A stretch of DNA of 64,000 nucleotides, taken from Petralouisia muris (GTDB lineage: Bacteria > Bacillota > Clostridia > Lachnospirales > Lachnospiraceae). Each line of letters begins with the position of its first letter. The first letter of the stretch is position 1. The DNA lies in assembly GCF_004793545.1 (NCBI RefSeq), contig NZ_SRYA01000013.1, positions 1 to 64,000 of the forward strand. Direction: 5' to 3'. The position numbers and the translations under genes are program-made. The notes beneath the pieces were generated by a model. It was not told where the DNA came from. It saw only the letters and a program-made list of their open reading frames with translations, and made no database searches. Positions 1-8,163 of the stretch are shown here, in pieces.

Positions 1-393
1 ATGAATGGGTGTAAAGACATCCGGTATTGTTCTTTTCCTTAAGTTAATGACATTGTGATAAAACGGGCAATTGGCAATCTAATTCAGAATTGTATCAACC
101 ATAATGAGCAGGGCTGTAAAATTTATGTCAGCGTTTCTGCTGAAAATAGCAGCTGCACGATAACTGTTGCCGATGACGGTATAGGGGCTACGAACGAGCA
201 AATAGAAAAACTCAATAATGCTCCGCACTATATGGTGTGTGATGTAAATGTGACGGAACAGCGCCACGGTTTAGGGCTGCTTATTGTAAAACAAATCATA
301 GAGGCTCACGGCGGCGGTTTAGCCATTGAGCATAGCTCATATAATGGTTTTTGTGTAAAGATTACATTACCCATGTATATGGCCGGGCAGTAG
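1..393 (+). pseudogene. C-terminal fragment of a sensor histidine kinase (HATPase_c), interrupted
   Basis: This frame encodes the C-terminal ATP-binding half of a sensor histidine kinase. Visible motifs are an N box (NLIQNCINHN), a G1 box (DDGIGA) and a G2 box (HGLGLLIVKQI). The dimerisation domain and the phosphorylated histidine would lie before the window. The same frame is open from base 1 but hits TAA at 40-42, just before the N box, where the residues on both sides still read like kinase sequence. The only start after that stop is a GTG at 55 with no convincing ribosome site, giving about 112 residues. I read it as a nonsense-interrupted or decaying gene. A genuine short ATPase protein is less likely. 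It runs convergently into cotJC. Confidence 0.55.
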
Positions 394-458
394 AAGAGAT
401 ACGACTCTTTTCCTGTCCGACCATACTTTTAACAATTTATGATGCTTTTTTTCCGCTG

Positions 459-1061
459 CTATTTCCGGCAGTCAAATGCTGGGTTCGCTGCATAGAAGTT
501 TCTGGAATCCAGGTGATCCTGAACAATCCGCAGGCCTTCACCGAAACGCTGGAAATGAACGATTTCCCGGGCGCGCAAAAACCGGATTGGATCTGCAACT
601 TCCTGATCTTTCACCAGACGCAGGATATTGTCATAGGTGCTGCGCGCTTTCTGTTCTGCAGCCAAATTTTCCGTCAAATCGGTAATGGGATCACCCTTGG
701 ACTGGAATTCACAGGCATTGAATGGAATTCCTCCTGCCGCCTGGGGCCACAACGCCAACGTGTGATCCACATAATATTTATCAAAACCGGAGGCTTTGAT
801 TTCTTCCGGAGACAAATCTTTGGTTAACTGGTAGACAATGGCGCAAATCATTTCCATATGAGCCAGTTCTTCGGTACCTATATCGGTTAACAGTCCAGCA
901 ACTTCCCGATAAGGCATGGTATACCGCTGGGACAGATAACGCATGGAAGCGGAAAGCTCTCCGTCAGGCCCGCCGAACTGACTGATGATTACCTGGGCAA
1001 TCTGGGGATTTGTCTGGGTAATATTCACAGGATATTGCAATCTTTTTTCATAATTCCACAT
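459..1061 (-). CDS. cotJC: Spore coat protein CotJC (manganese-catalase-like)
   Basis: This 200-residue protein belongs to the CotJC family of coat proteins, which share the ferritin-like four-helix fold of manganese catalases. Candidate metal ligands are visible in the segment TEELAHMEM (E-x2-H pattern) and later in REIVHFQRFGE. It is the last gene of a cotJABC operon. The chosen ATG at 1061 has GGAGGG just upstream and overlaps the cotJB stop codon by one base, which suggests translational coupling. Longer in-frame starts were not used because the ribosome site points to this one. In Bacillus subtilis cotJ is a mother-cell sporulation operon; that regulation is assumed here. No truncation is seen. 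Confidence 0.93.
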   Translation of the reverse strand: MWNYEKRLQYPVNITQTNPQIAQVIISQFGGPDGELSASMRYLSQRYTMPYREVAGLLTDIGTEELAHMEMICAIVYQLTKDLSPEEIKASGFDKYYVDHTLALWPQAAGGIPFNACEFQSKGDPITDLTENLAAEQKARSTYDNILRLVKDQEVADPIRFLRAREIVHFQRFGEGLRIVQDHLDSRNFYAANPAFDCRK

Positions 1062-1327
1062 TAACAGTTCCCTCCTTCCCAGGGCATGGGCTGCATTGCC
1101 CACAGCCATTTCTGATCTGGCTTAGCGGTGTCAATTGTAAGGGGTCCGTAGTAATTTTCATATTCCTTCAACGCATTCATGCGCACTTCCCGGAAATGAT
1201 TGAAATAGGCAATTGCCTCCTGATCCATTGGATGGGTATCAAGATAGAGAACAATATCATTCACTGCGAAGCTTACCATATTAATCCATTGAAATAATTT
1301 CATTTGTTCCATCTGGTTTCCTTTCAT
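1061..1327 (-). CDS. cotJB: Spore coat protein CotJB
   Basis: This 88-residue protein matches the CotJB family. It has a conserved LYLDTHP core, a helical segment with FREVR, and an ending rich in tryptophan and proline (WLWAMQPMPWEGG). It has no known enzymatic activity and acts as a structural partner of CotJA and CotJC in the inner coat. The ATG at 1327 overlaps the cotJA stop as ATGA, and an AAAGGAGG ribosome site lies nine bases upstream. An upstream in-frame ATG was rejected because it lies inside the end of cotJA. It is translated between cotJA and cotJC with almost no spacing. Confidence 0.9.
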   Translation of the reverse strand: MKGNQMEQMKLFQWINMVSFAVNDIVLYLDTHPMDQEAIAYFNHFREVRMNALKEYENYYGPLTIDTAKPDQKWLWAMQPMPWEGGNC

Positions 1328-1788
1328 TTCGGGCAGCCTCCTTTCCCTAAGAACGGTTTGCTTAATTCCGGGAAAATGGTTCCGCATTGCAATGCCTTAT
1401 CCACATCAAATGTCTCATGGAAAAACTGCCACGGAACGTAAGCCATTGCAATGGGCATATCGGATAACGGATCGGAATCTCCACGACAGTTTCCTGGCAT
1501 GGAAGGGCAGTCCGGCACTTTCGGCTGCGTTATATCTGCCGGGCAGGATTTTTGCATCATCTGCCGTCCGGACATCCCTGCTGAGCAAGGTTTTTGCATC
1601 ATCTGCCGTCCGGGCATATCTGCCGGGCAGGGTTTTTGCATCATCTGCCGTCCGGGCATATCTGCCGGGCAGGGTTTTTGCATCATCTGCCGTCCGGGCA
1701 TGGGAGCCGGACAGGGTTTTTCAGGCATAGGGCATTGTGGCGTATTCTGGCTGCAGCCGCAGTCAGATGCTGTATGATAATTAGCCAT
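1324..1788 (-). CDS. cotJA: CotJA-type spore coat protein with a tandem-repeat N-terminal extension
   Basis: The last 50 or so residues are a recognisable CotJA domain (AYVPWQFFHETFDVDKAL, then PFLGKGG). The preceding roughly 100 residues are unusual: a Cys-rich start, then about four copies of a 14-residue unit resembling PCPADMPGRQMMQK. Typical CotJA proteins are mostly the C-terminal domain and shorter than these 154 residues. The unit is rich in Cys, Met and Pro, which could suit cross-linking or metal binding in a spore coat, but that is inference. The ATG at 1788 has GAGAGG upstream. It is the first gene of cotJABC. Repeat number may vary between strains. Confidence 0.85.
   Translation of the reverse strand: MANYHTASDCGCSQNTPQCPMPEKPCPAPMPGRQMMQKPCPADMPGRQMMQKPCPADMPGRQMMQKPCSAGMSGRQMMQKSCPADITQPKVPDCPSMPGNCRGDSDPLSDMPIAMAYVPWQFFHETFDVDKALQCGTIFPELSKPFLGKGGCPK
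1549..1716. repeat. 42-bp tandem repeat inside cotJA (four units)
   Basis: Four direct 42-bp units start at 1549, 1591, 1633 and 1675, each beginning TTTTTGCATCATCTGCCGTC on the plus strand. Partial copies flank them. Units 2 to 4 are nearly identical and the first and last are slightly diverged. Because 42 is a multiple of three, gain or loss of a unit keeps cotJA in frame. Confidence 0.92.
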
Positions 1789-2159
1789 ATTGGTAATCCT
1801 CTCTTTTTTGGTTTGCTTTTTAATACAATATGAAAGAAAGGGGAAAATGGTGCAGTGATTGGAATATTGCTTTATCATACAGGAAGTGTTATACTGCTTT
1901 ATGATTGGTAAAATATGTTTAGAAAGGCGGTAAAATAGATCGTATCCATTCCATGACAGGGCGGTTTTGAAAGAATGGCGCGGTTTGGATACTATGAGGT
2001 TGCCATTGCGATTTCCGGCGCCCAGGCCATGACCTCTATTGGAAAACAGCGGCCGGATTTGATAGAAGAAATGAAACGGCAGGAAAATAAAGTGAAATGC
2101 TTTTTTCAGACCAGGACGCATTGTGAGTTCCGGCAAAAAAAGCAGGCAAGGAGCAGGTG
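1789..2159. other. Intergenic region between divergent cotJ operon and dus
   Basis: This 371-base stretch must hold the promoters for cotJABC (minus strand) and for the dus operon (plus strand). I could not place a convincing sigma-A or sigma-E pair. A short frame at 1975-2160 (+), about 61 codons, begins with a protein-like stretch (GYYEVAIAISGAQAM) but has no good ribosome site and a low-complexity basic end. It may be a decayed gene remnant. No family is recognised. Confidence 0.4.
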
Positions 2160-3218
2160 ATGAAACAATATCTGGCCCCGTTAGAGGGCATTACTACATA
2201 TATTTATCGGAATGCATATCACAGTATTTTTACTCCCATGGATAAATATTTTACCCCTTTTCTTGTGCCAAAGCAGAAAAAGGGGCTAAGCAGCCGGGAA
2301 AAAAATGACGTTTTGCCGGAACATAACAAGGGGATTTTTCTTGTGCCCCAGCTTTTAACCAACCGACCGGAGGATTTCATCCGGGCAGCGAATACTCTGG
2401 CGGAGTTTGGATATGAAGAAATCAACCTGAATCTGGGATGTCCTTCCGGCACGGTAACTGCGAAAGGAAAAGGGGCGGGATTTTTATCCCATCCCACAGA
2501 ATTAGACCAGTTTTTGGATGAGATTTTTTCAAAACTTACGCTGCGCATTTCTATTAAGACCCGGATCGGTATGGAAGATCCGGATGAATTTGAAACACTT
2601 CTGAAGCTCTTTAATCAGTATCCGCTAGAAGAACTGATTATCCATCCCAGAGTGAGGGAAGATTATTACAGCAATTTGCCCAATTATCAGGTATTTCAAG
2701 AAGCATTGGAAAACAGCGCCAATCCGCTATGTTACAATGGAGATATTTTCACTGGGCAGGATTTTAAAGACCTGCTGCGCAGATTTCCAGGGCTTGCATC
2801 TGTGATGACCGGGCGGGGAATTATTGCAAATCCTGATTTGCGCAGGGAATGTATGTTAGCCTGTGATCCAGAGTTTGCGCTTGAAACCGGGGAAACGGCG
2901 AAAAAGCATCCTGCCGGCGCCGATTCTCTTGCCGCAGGCCCATCCAATGGGCCTGAAATCGGGGAGACACTGAAAAAGAGACAGTATCGGGAATTTCATG
3001 ACAGAATTTACAGGGATTATCAGGAAATTCTGTCCGGAAACCGCAATGTGCTGTTTAAAATGAAAGAAATCTGGTCTTATATGATACAGTCGTTTTCCAA
3101 TCATGGAATTTATGCAAAGAGAATAAAGAAAGCGGAAACGCTTCAGAATTATGAAGCCGCAGTGAATGCGTTATTCCGGGAACAGGGGGTTATCAGCAAT
3201 GGAAGATTATCGTTTTAA
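2160..3218 (+). CDS. tRNA-dihydrouridine synthase (Dus family)
   Basis: This is an FMN-dependent enzyme that reduces uridines in the D-loop of tRNA. The opening YLAPLEGIT is the typical Dus start. The segment LNLGCPSGTV contains the catalytic cysteine motif (N-x-GCP), and KTRIG and IHPR are family signatures of the TIM barrel. At 352 residues it has normal length. Before the C-terminal helical tRNA-binding domain there is a low-complexity insert with two copies resembling ETGET-KK. The ATG at 2160 sits six bases after AAGGAG; a GTG three bases earlier is possible. It overlaps the next gene by 20 bases, so the two are probably coupled. Confidence 0.9.
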   Translation: MKQYLAPLEGITTYIYRNAYHSIFTPMDKYFTPFLVPKQKKGLSSREKNDVLPEHNKGIFLVPQLLTNRPEDFIRAANTLAEFGYEEINLNLGCPSGTVTAKGKGAGFLSHPTELDQFLDEIFSKLTLRISIKTRIGMEDPDEFETLLKLFNQYPLEELIIHPRVREDYYSNLPNYQVFQEALENSANPLCYNGDIFTGQDFKDLLRRFPGLASVMTGRGIIANPDLRRECMLACDPEFALETGETAKKHPAGADSLAAGPSNGPEIGETLKKRQYREFHDRIYRDYQEILSGNRNVLFKMKEIWSYMIQSFSNHGIYAKRIKKAETLQNYEAAVNALFREQGVISNGRLSF

Positions 3219-5010
3219 GGTGAATTTGGGAGGCATGATTGAAATATTATCAGAGCATCTCTACAGCAGTCCGGATGTGTTTATCCGGGAACTGCTGCAA
3301 AATGCGGCAGACGCCATTACAAGAAGAAAAGAGATACAGAAGAAAGAATTTGAGGGCTCCATTACATTGGAAATAGAAGAAAAGGAGAAGCTGATCTTCG
3401 CAGATAACGGACAGGGGCTTATGGAAGAAGAAATCCATCGGTTTCTGGCGATTATTGGAGAATCCTCCAAACGTGAGTTGACGGACAGAAGCGTCCGCAG
3501 AGATTATATCGGACAGTTTGGAATCGGTCTGTTATCCTGCTTTATGGTTACAGATGAGATCTGCCTGATTACAAAATCCTGTCAAAGCAAGGATGCGCCA
3601 TCGCTGGTATGGCGGGGAAGACCAGACGGAACCTATACCATAGAAACACTGCAGCAGCAGGACAAGGAAGCCCTGCCCTCACCCGGCACGAAAATTATTT
3701 TGGCTGCAAAAGAGGGAATGGAGGAGTATTTCACCAGAGAAATCCTTGAAAATCTGATTACCTATTACGGACTTTTGCTTCCTTTCCCTGTAATCATCCG
3801 TCAGAATGGGAAAGAAAAGCAAATCAATCCTGTGTATCTGCCCTGGGAAGGCAGAAATACCAACAAACAGGAGCTTTTGCTGTTCGGGCAAATGCTGTTT
3901 GGGGAGCTTTTTCTGGATTGCCTTACTTTCCGTTCGGAAGAAGGCAATGTGTCCGGCGTTGCCTATATCTTAAATTACACCGTGCTTCCCTCTGCCAAGC
4001 CTGCCCACCGGATTTATTTAAAGCATATGATGCTGACGGAAAAGGGGGACGGCCTGCTTCCGGATTGGGCGGTATTTACCAAATGCATTGTGCATGCAAC
4101 GGATTTAAAGCCCACAGCTTCCCGGGAAGGCTTTTACGAAGACGAAACCTTAGATGCCGTAAGAGAAACTATAGAAAACCGTCTGATTGCGTACATAGAC
4201 ACTATGGCAGACGATCAGCCGGAGCTGTTTGGAAAATTCTTTCGGGTGCATCAGCTTACCCTGATGGAACTGGCTCTGGCAAACCCTAAATTATTCCGGA
4301 CTTTGATTGACTATTTTGAATTTGAGACCACCAGAGGCACTCTGACAGGATATGACCTCAGGATGTGCGGGGAGGATCTGCTCTATGCGCCTACCAGAGA
4401 AAAATATAAGCAATTGTCCCAGTTATTTTTCGCCCAAGATCAGCTTTTAATCAATGTGACCTATGTGCATGCCTTAGAACTGCTGGAAGGCCTTGGGTAT
4501 ATGTTCGGCATAAGCGTCAGCGAGGTGGAAGAAGAGGAAATCGAAGATTTGATGGAAGAGCTTGCTGCGGAAGAACAGGAGAAAGGATTAGAATTTTTAA
4601 ACAAAGCAAATAAGATTCTTAAAGACCGTGACTGCCGGGCGGAATTAAAATGTTTCCAACCAGCTAATCAGCCGGCGTTTTTCCTGATGGATGAGGAAGC
4701 TGTATTAAACCGGCAGATTGCAATCTCTAAGAACAAAGCAAATTCCATATTCCGAGAGATGCTGAATATGATTTCCTCTGAATTAAAAGGCGAGGACGCC
4801 GTATCAATGCTTTATCTCAATTACAATAATCCGATTGTGAAAAATTTAATCAGGATTACGGAGGAGGATGTGCTGAAAATATTTGTGGAAATTATTTATA
4901 TCCAAGCATTACAAATAGGAGGCTTTCCTTTGCGCAAAAATGATATGGCTACCCTGAATCAGAATATATTGCTGTTAATGGAAAGAGATCTTGCAGACAA
5001 AGAAGAGTAA
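3199..5010 (+). CDS. htpG: Hsp90-family molecular chaperone (HtpG-like)
   Basis: This is an ATP-dependent cytosolic chaperone. The N-terminal GHKL ATPase shows ELLQNAADA (Mg-binding Asn), FADNGQGL (adenine-contacting Asp and Gly), GQFGIGLLSCFMV (ATP lid/G box) and GTKI. The middle domain has TASREGFYED, where the Hsp90 catalytic arginine region falls. At 603 residues it is slightly shorter than Escherichia coli HtpG and is diverged, notably in the C-terminal dimerisation region, which includes an acidic stretch (EVEEEEIEDLMEELAAEEQE). The ATG at 3199 lies inside the end of dus; the ribosome site there is weak (GGGGG), consistent with translational coupling. The dus-Hsp90 linkage is unexplained. 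Confidence 0.88.
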   Translation: MEDYRFKVNLGGMIEILSEHLYSSPDVFIRELLQNAADAITRRKEIQKKEFEGSITLEIEEKEKLIFADNGQGLMEEEIHRFLAIIGESSKRELTDRSVRRDYIGQFGIGLLSCFMVTDEICLITKSCQSKDAPSLVWRGRPDGTYTIETLQQQDKEALPSPGTKIILAAKEGMEEYFTREILENLITYYGLLLPFPVIIRQNGKEKQINPVYLPWEGRNTNKQELLLFGQMLFGELFLDCLTFRSEEGNVSGVAYILNYTVLPSAKPAHRIYLKHMMLTEKGDGLLPDWAVFTKCIVHATDLKPTASREGFYEDETLDAVRETIENRLIAYIDTMADDQPELFGKFFRVHQLTLMELALANPKLFRTLIDYFEFETTRGTLTGYDLRMCGEDLLYAPTREKYKQLSQLFFAQDQLLINVTYVHALELLEGLGYMFGISVSEVEEEEIEDLMEELAAEEQEKGLEFLNKANKILKDRDCRAELKCFQPANQPAFFLMDEEAVLNRQIAISKNKANSIFREMLNMISSELKGEDAVSMLYLNYNNPIVKNLIRITEEDVLKIFVEIIYIQALQIGGFPLRKNDMATLNQNILLLMERDLADKEE

Positions 5011-5034
5011 AAATAAGGCTGGAGGAAACATAGT

Positions 5035-6342
5035 ATGAGAATGTATGATATTATCAATAAGAAAAAGAGAGGCTGCGTCCTGACCCAGGAAGAAATCCGT
5101 TTTATGACAGAAGGGTATACAAAAGGGGAGATTCCGGATTACCAGATGTCAGCTCTGATGATGGCAGTCTGTTTTCAGGGCATGACAGAGGAGGAAACTC
5201 TGGCGCTGACCCTGGCAATGAGAGACAGCGGAGAGGTCCTGGATTTGTCCGAAATTGAAGGAATTAAGGTGGATAAACACAGCACCGGCGGAGTAGGAGA
5301 TAAGACCTCCCTTGTGCTGACGCCGATGATAGCGGCTCTTGGCATTCCGGTGGCTAAAATGTCCGGCAGAGGTCTTGGCCATACGGGCGGAACGATTGAC
5401 AAGCTGGAATGCTTTCCGGGCTTTTCCACTGAATTGACGAAGGAGCAGTTTTGTCAGAATGTAAACCGGATCAAAATGGCAATCATGGGACAGACGGCAG
5501 ATCTTGCCCCTGCAGACAAGAAACTCTACGCCTTGCGGGACGTAACGGCTACAGTGGAACAGCTTTCTTTGATTGCTTCCAGTATTATGAGCAAAAAGCT
5601 GGCGGCAGGGGCAGACGCCATTGTATTGGACGTAAAGACCGGGAACGGAGCATTTATGAAAGAGGAAAAAGACGCCTTTGCCCTTGCCAGGGAAATGGTC
5701 CAAATCGGAAAAAACGCCGGAAAGCGAATGGCGGCAGTGATCACGGACATGGAGCAGCCATTGGGGAATGCAGTGGGAAATTCTCTGGAAGTAAAAGAAG
5801 CCATACTTTCCCTCAACGGACTGGGTCCCAAAGATTTGATGGATGTGGTCTATGCGCTTGGCGCAGAGATGGTACTGGCGGCTGAGAAAGCAGCTACTGA
5901 AGAAGAAGCCCGAAACTTGCTGGAACAAACAATTCGTGAGAAAACCGCACTGGATAAATTTGCAGAATTTGTAGAGACCCAGGGAGGAGAGAAGCAATAT
6001 GTCTATCAACCGGAGCTTCTGCCGGCGGCAGGGATACAGATGCAGGTGATAAATACGGATACAGGCTATGTGGGGGGAATCCTGGCAGAAGAGATTGGGC
6101 TGGCAAATCTGATTCTGGGCGGAGGCCGCAATACGAAGGACAGTCCGGTTGACCTGTCAGTGGGCATTCTTCTCCATAAAAAGCGGGGGCAGGCCCTGCA
6201 GCCTGGGGAAGCCCTTGCCACGATTTACGCCAACGATATGGAACAGGCCAAAGAAGCATATGGAAAAATCGTAGGCGCTTACCGCATTCAGCCTCAGGCT
6301 CCGGAGGAACTGCTGATGGTTAAGGGAATTCTGCGATCATAA
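5035..6342 (+). CDS. pdp: Pyrimidine-nucleoside phosphorylase
   Basis: The enzyme cleaves uridine, thymidine or deoxyuridine with phosphate, giving the base and (deoxy)ribose-1-phosphate for pyrimidine salvage. The family signature is clear: KHSTGGVGDKTSL binds phosphate, and SGRGLGHTGGTIDKLE is the glycosyltransferase family 3 motif. At 435 residues it is full length, with the alpha domain first and the beta domain behind. The start at 5035 follows a GGAGG site; an ATG two codons later is also possible. It is 24 bases after the Hsp90 gene and probably in the same transcript. Thymidine phosphorylase DeoA is the close alternative; N-terminal MRMYDII and KVDKHSTGG favour the Pyn-PNPase type. 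Confidence 0.92.
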   Translation: MRMYDIINKKKRGCVLTQEEIRFMTEGYTKGEIPDYQMSALMMAVCFQGMTEEETLALTLAMRDSGEVLDLSEIEGIKVDKHSTGGVGDKTSLVLTPMIAALGIPVAKMSGRGLGHTGGTIDKLECFPGFSTELTKEQFCQNVNRIKMAIMGQTADLAPADKKLYALRDVTATVEQLSLIASSIMSKKLAAGADAIVLDVKTGNGAFMKEEKDAFALAREMVQIGKNAGKRMAAVITDMEQPLGNAVGNSLEVKEAILSLNGLGPKDLMDVVYALGAEMVLAAEKAATEEEARNLLEQTIREKTALDKFAEFVETQGGEKQYVYQPELLPAAGIQMQVINTDTGYVGGILAEEIGLANLILGGGRNTKDSPVDLSVGILLHKKRGQALQPGEALATIYANDMEQAKEAYGKIVGAYRIQPQAPEELLMVKGILRS

Positions 6343-6381
6343 ATTGCTTTGCCGCACACCGATGCAAAAACAGATCCTGCG

Positions 6382-6411
6382 GTCATAATTTCTGCTTCTT
6401 TTTCATATAAT
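6382..6411 (+). promoter_or_regulatory. Candidate sigma-E promoter for yqfC-yqfD
   Basis: GTCATAA at 6382-6388 and CATATAAT at 6404-6411, about 14-15 bases apart, resemble the mother-cell sigma-E consensus (-35 KMATATT, -10 CATACAAT). Bacillus subtilis yqfCD is sigma-E dependent. The -10 ends only five bases before the ATG of yqfC. Confidence 0.5.
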
Positions 6412-6416
6412 GCAAT

Positions 6417-6719
6417 ATGGGAAAAGGAAGACGAACAAGACTGGATCAGGTCAAAGAAAACGTAAAATCAAATATTGTGGAATCGCTGGAACTGCCCATG
6501 GACATTATGTACGGCGCGGTGATCATAACCGCCATGGGCAGGGGGCAGGTCCTGGTAGAGAATTATAAGGGAATTATTGAATACACACAGGAAAAGATCC
6601 GTCTGCAGACCAAAACATGCCAGGTGACCATTCAGGGCAAGAGGCTGCTTGTGGAATACTACACCAATGAGGAAATGAAAATTACTGGCTGTATTCAAGG
6701 AATATTATATGACTCATAA
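6417..6719 (+). CDS. yqfC: Sporulation protein YqfC (YabP/YqfC family)
   Basis: This 100-residue protein matches the YabP/YqfC family: a short N-terminal region, then beta-rich sequence with VLVENYKGIIEYT and a C-terminal KITGCIQGI motif. It is required in the mother cell for normal sporulation in Bacilli; the molecular role is unknown. It is followed 12 bases later by yqfD, the conserved partner. The ATG at 6417 has no Shine-Dalgarno sequence and lies almost at the predicted transcription start of a sigma-E-like promoter, so it may be translated leaderless or from an internal start such as GTG at 6477. The identity is firm; the start is not. Confidence 0.85.
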   Translation: MGKGRRTRLDQVKENVKSNIVESLELPMDIMYGAVIITAMGRGQVLVENYKGIIEYTQEKIRLQTKTCQVTIQGKRLLVEYYTNEEMKITGCIQGILYDS

Positions 6720-6731
6720 GGAGCAGGGCAT

Positions 6732-7976
6732 TTGTTAATTGATAAATTAAAATATTTGCAGGGCTATGTAAAAATCAGGCTTTCTGGTTATGCGCCGGAG
6801 CGGTTTCTGAATCTGTGCAGCAATCACGACATTTTGATTTGGAATCTGGAATATGAAGAGGATCATTATGTGTTCTGTATCAGCATCCGAGGGCTTAAAA
6901 GGCTGAAGCCGATTCTGAAAAAAACAAGGACAACATTTGTGATATTAGAGCGTGTGGGGCTTCCCTTTGTCATGCGCAGGTACCGAAAACGCAAGCTGTT
7001 TTTTGCAGGAATTTTTCTGTGCTGCGGTCTTTTATATACTATGTCCCTGTTTGTCTGGAGAATTGAGATTAATGGAAATCTTCATGAAACGGACAGTAGC
7101 ATCCTCAAATTTCTGGAAGAGCACAAAGTATACCACGGACTGTTAAAAAGCAAAATAAACTGTGAGAAAATAGAAGAGGAATTAAGAGCCGGCTATGAAG
7201 ATATTATCTGGGCTTCTGCAAAATTAGAAGGAACCATGCTGATTATTGATGTGCAGGAAAACCTTGTCACCAACCAGCAGGCAGCCGCAAAAGGGGAAAC
7301 AGAGGATCTTCCCGGTGACCTGGTGGCGGACAAAGATGCGGTAATTTACAGCATATTAACCCGCCAGGGCACGCCTTATGTAGAAAAAGGAACAGAAGTC
7401 CATCCCGGCGATATGCTGGTGGAAGGAAAGAATCCGGTGTACAATGACAATGAGGAAATTGCCTCCTGGCAGTATTGCGTTGCAGACGCAGATATTTTGG
7501 GCATTACGGAATATACTTATGAAGATCGGTTTTCCATGTGGTATGAGGAGAAGGTATATACTGGAAAAGAACGTGAAACTTACGGGATTCGTTTTTTTAA
7601 CTTTCAGATCCGGCTGCCGTATCTGTCCCGGAAATTCTCAGACTATGATATGATTACGGATGAATATGACGTAAAAATTGGAGATACCTTTTATCTGCCC
7701 CTGGCTTTGACAAAAGAAACCCATCGGGAATACCGGCTGGAGAAGAAACAGTACACCGAGAAAGAAGCCAGACAAGCGGCAGAAGAAAAATTAAAGCAAT
7801 TTTGCGAAGAATTGACCCAGAATGGAATTCAGATTATGGAGAACCGTGTTGCAATCACGGCAGACAGAAAAACCTGTGCTGCTTTTGGCACAATAGAGGT
7901 GATTGAGCCGATTGGAAGCAGAAAAGAGACCGTTGCCGCAGATACCCCTCAGGAAGAAATACCGGATGGCATGTGA
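6732..7976 (+). CDS. yqfD: Sporulation protein YqfD
   Basis: This 414-residue protein fits the YqfD (SpoIV-type stage IV) family. There is a cytoplasmic N-terminal region, one membrane segment around residues 90-110 (FFAGIFLCCGLLYTMSLFVW), and a large beta-rich domain beyond the membrane starting with the typical VWRIEINGN motif. In Bacillus subtilis it is needed for engulfment-stage sporulation. It is co-transcribed with yqfC, and a hairpin terminator lies 30 bases after the stop. The start appears to be TTG at 6732 (LIDKLKYLQGYV), preceded by AAGGAGCAGG at 6719-6728; the first ATG would be too far downstream. Confidence 0.85.
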   Translation: MLIDKLKYLQGYVKIRLSGYAPERFLNLCSNHDILIWNLEYEEDHYVFCISIRGLKRLKPILKKTRTTFVILERVGLPFVMRRYRKRKLFFAGIFLCCGLLYTMSLFVWRIEINGNLHETDSSILKFLEEHKVYHGLLKSKINCEKIEEELRAGYEDIIWASAKLEGTMLIIDVQENLVTNQQAAAKGETEDLPGDLVADKDAVIYSILTRQGTPYVEKGTEVHPGDMLVEGKNPVYNDNEEIASWQYCVADADILGITEYTYEDRFSMWYEEKVYTGKERETYGIRFFNFQIRLPYLSRKFSDYDMITDEYDVKIGDTFYLPLALTKETHREYRLEKKQYTEKEARQAAEEKLKQFCEELTQNGIQIMENRVAITADRKTCAAFGTIEVIEPIGSRKETVAADTPQEEIPDGM

Positions 7977-8007
7977 GCCGACATCCTCACAAACGAATCA
8001 TACAGAA

Positions 8008-8060
8008 CAGAAAAAACAGGAAAACAGCTGATTTTTCAGAGGATTTTCCTGTTTTTTCTG
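8008..8060. terminator. Hairpin terminator after yqfD
   Basis: A perfect 17-bp inverted repeat has arms at 8008-8024 (CAGAAAAAACAGGAAAA) and 8044-8060 with a 19-base loop. The A-rich and T-rich arms mean it could act in both directions. It separates the sporulation pair from the phoH promoter. Confidence 0.75.
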
Positions 8061-8087
8061 GCTTGTCAAGGATTTTTTTTCGAAATC

Positions 8088-8116
8088 TTGAAAAGCGGAA
8101 AAGTTTTTGATATAAT
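8088..8116 (+). promoter_or_regulatory. Sigma-A promoter for phoH
   Basis: TTGAAA at 8088-8093 and TATAAT at 8111-8116 are separated by exactly 17 bases. The phoH ribosome site begins about 33 bases downstream. Confidence 0.75.
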
Positions 8117-8163
8117 AAATTCCAGTATGTGTATATTCCCCTGAGAAAGTGAGGTATTATTAT

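Noticed and set aside
1549-1716. CRISPR array
   Set aside because: The repeats are directly adjacent with no variable spacers and are in frame within a coat protein gene.
1392-1777. Plus-strand open frames with repeated Cys-containing units opposite cotJA
   Set aside because: They are the antisense reading of the 42-bp repeat; the minus strand has the ribosome site, the CotJA domain and the operon context.
5149-6009. A 286-codon minus-strand open frame opposite pdp
   Set aside because: Pdp has all family motifs on the plus strand; the antisense frame is a composition effect without ribosome site.
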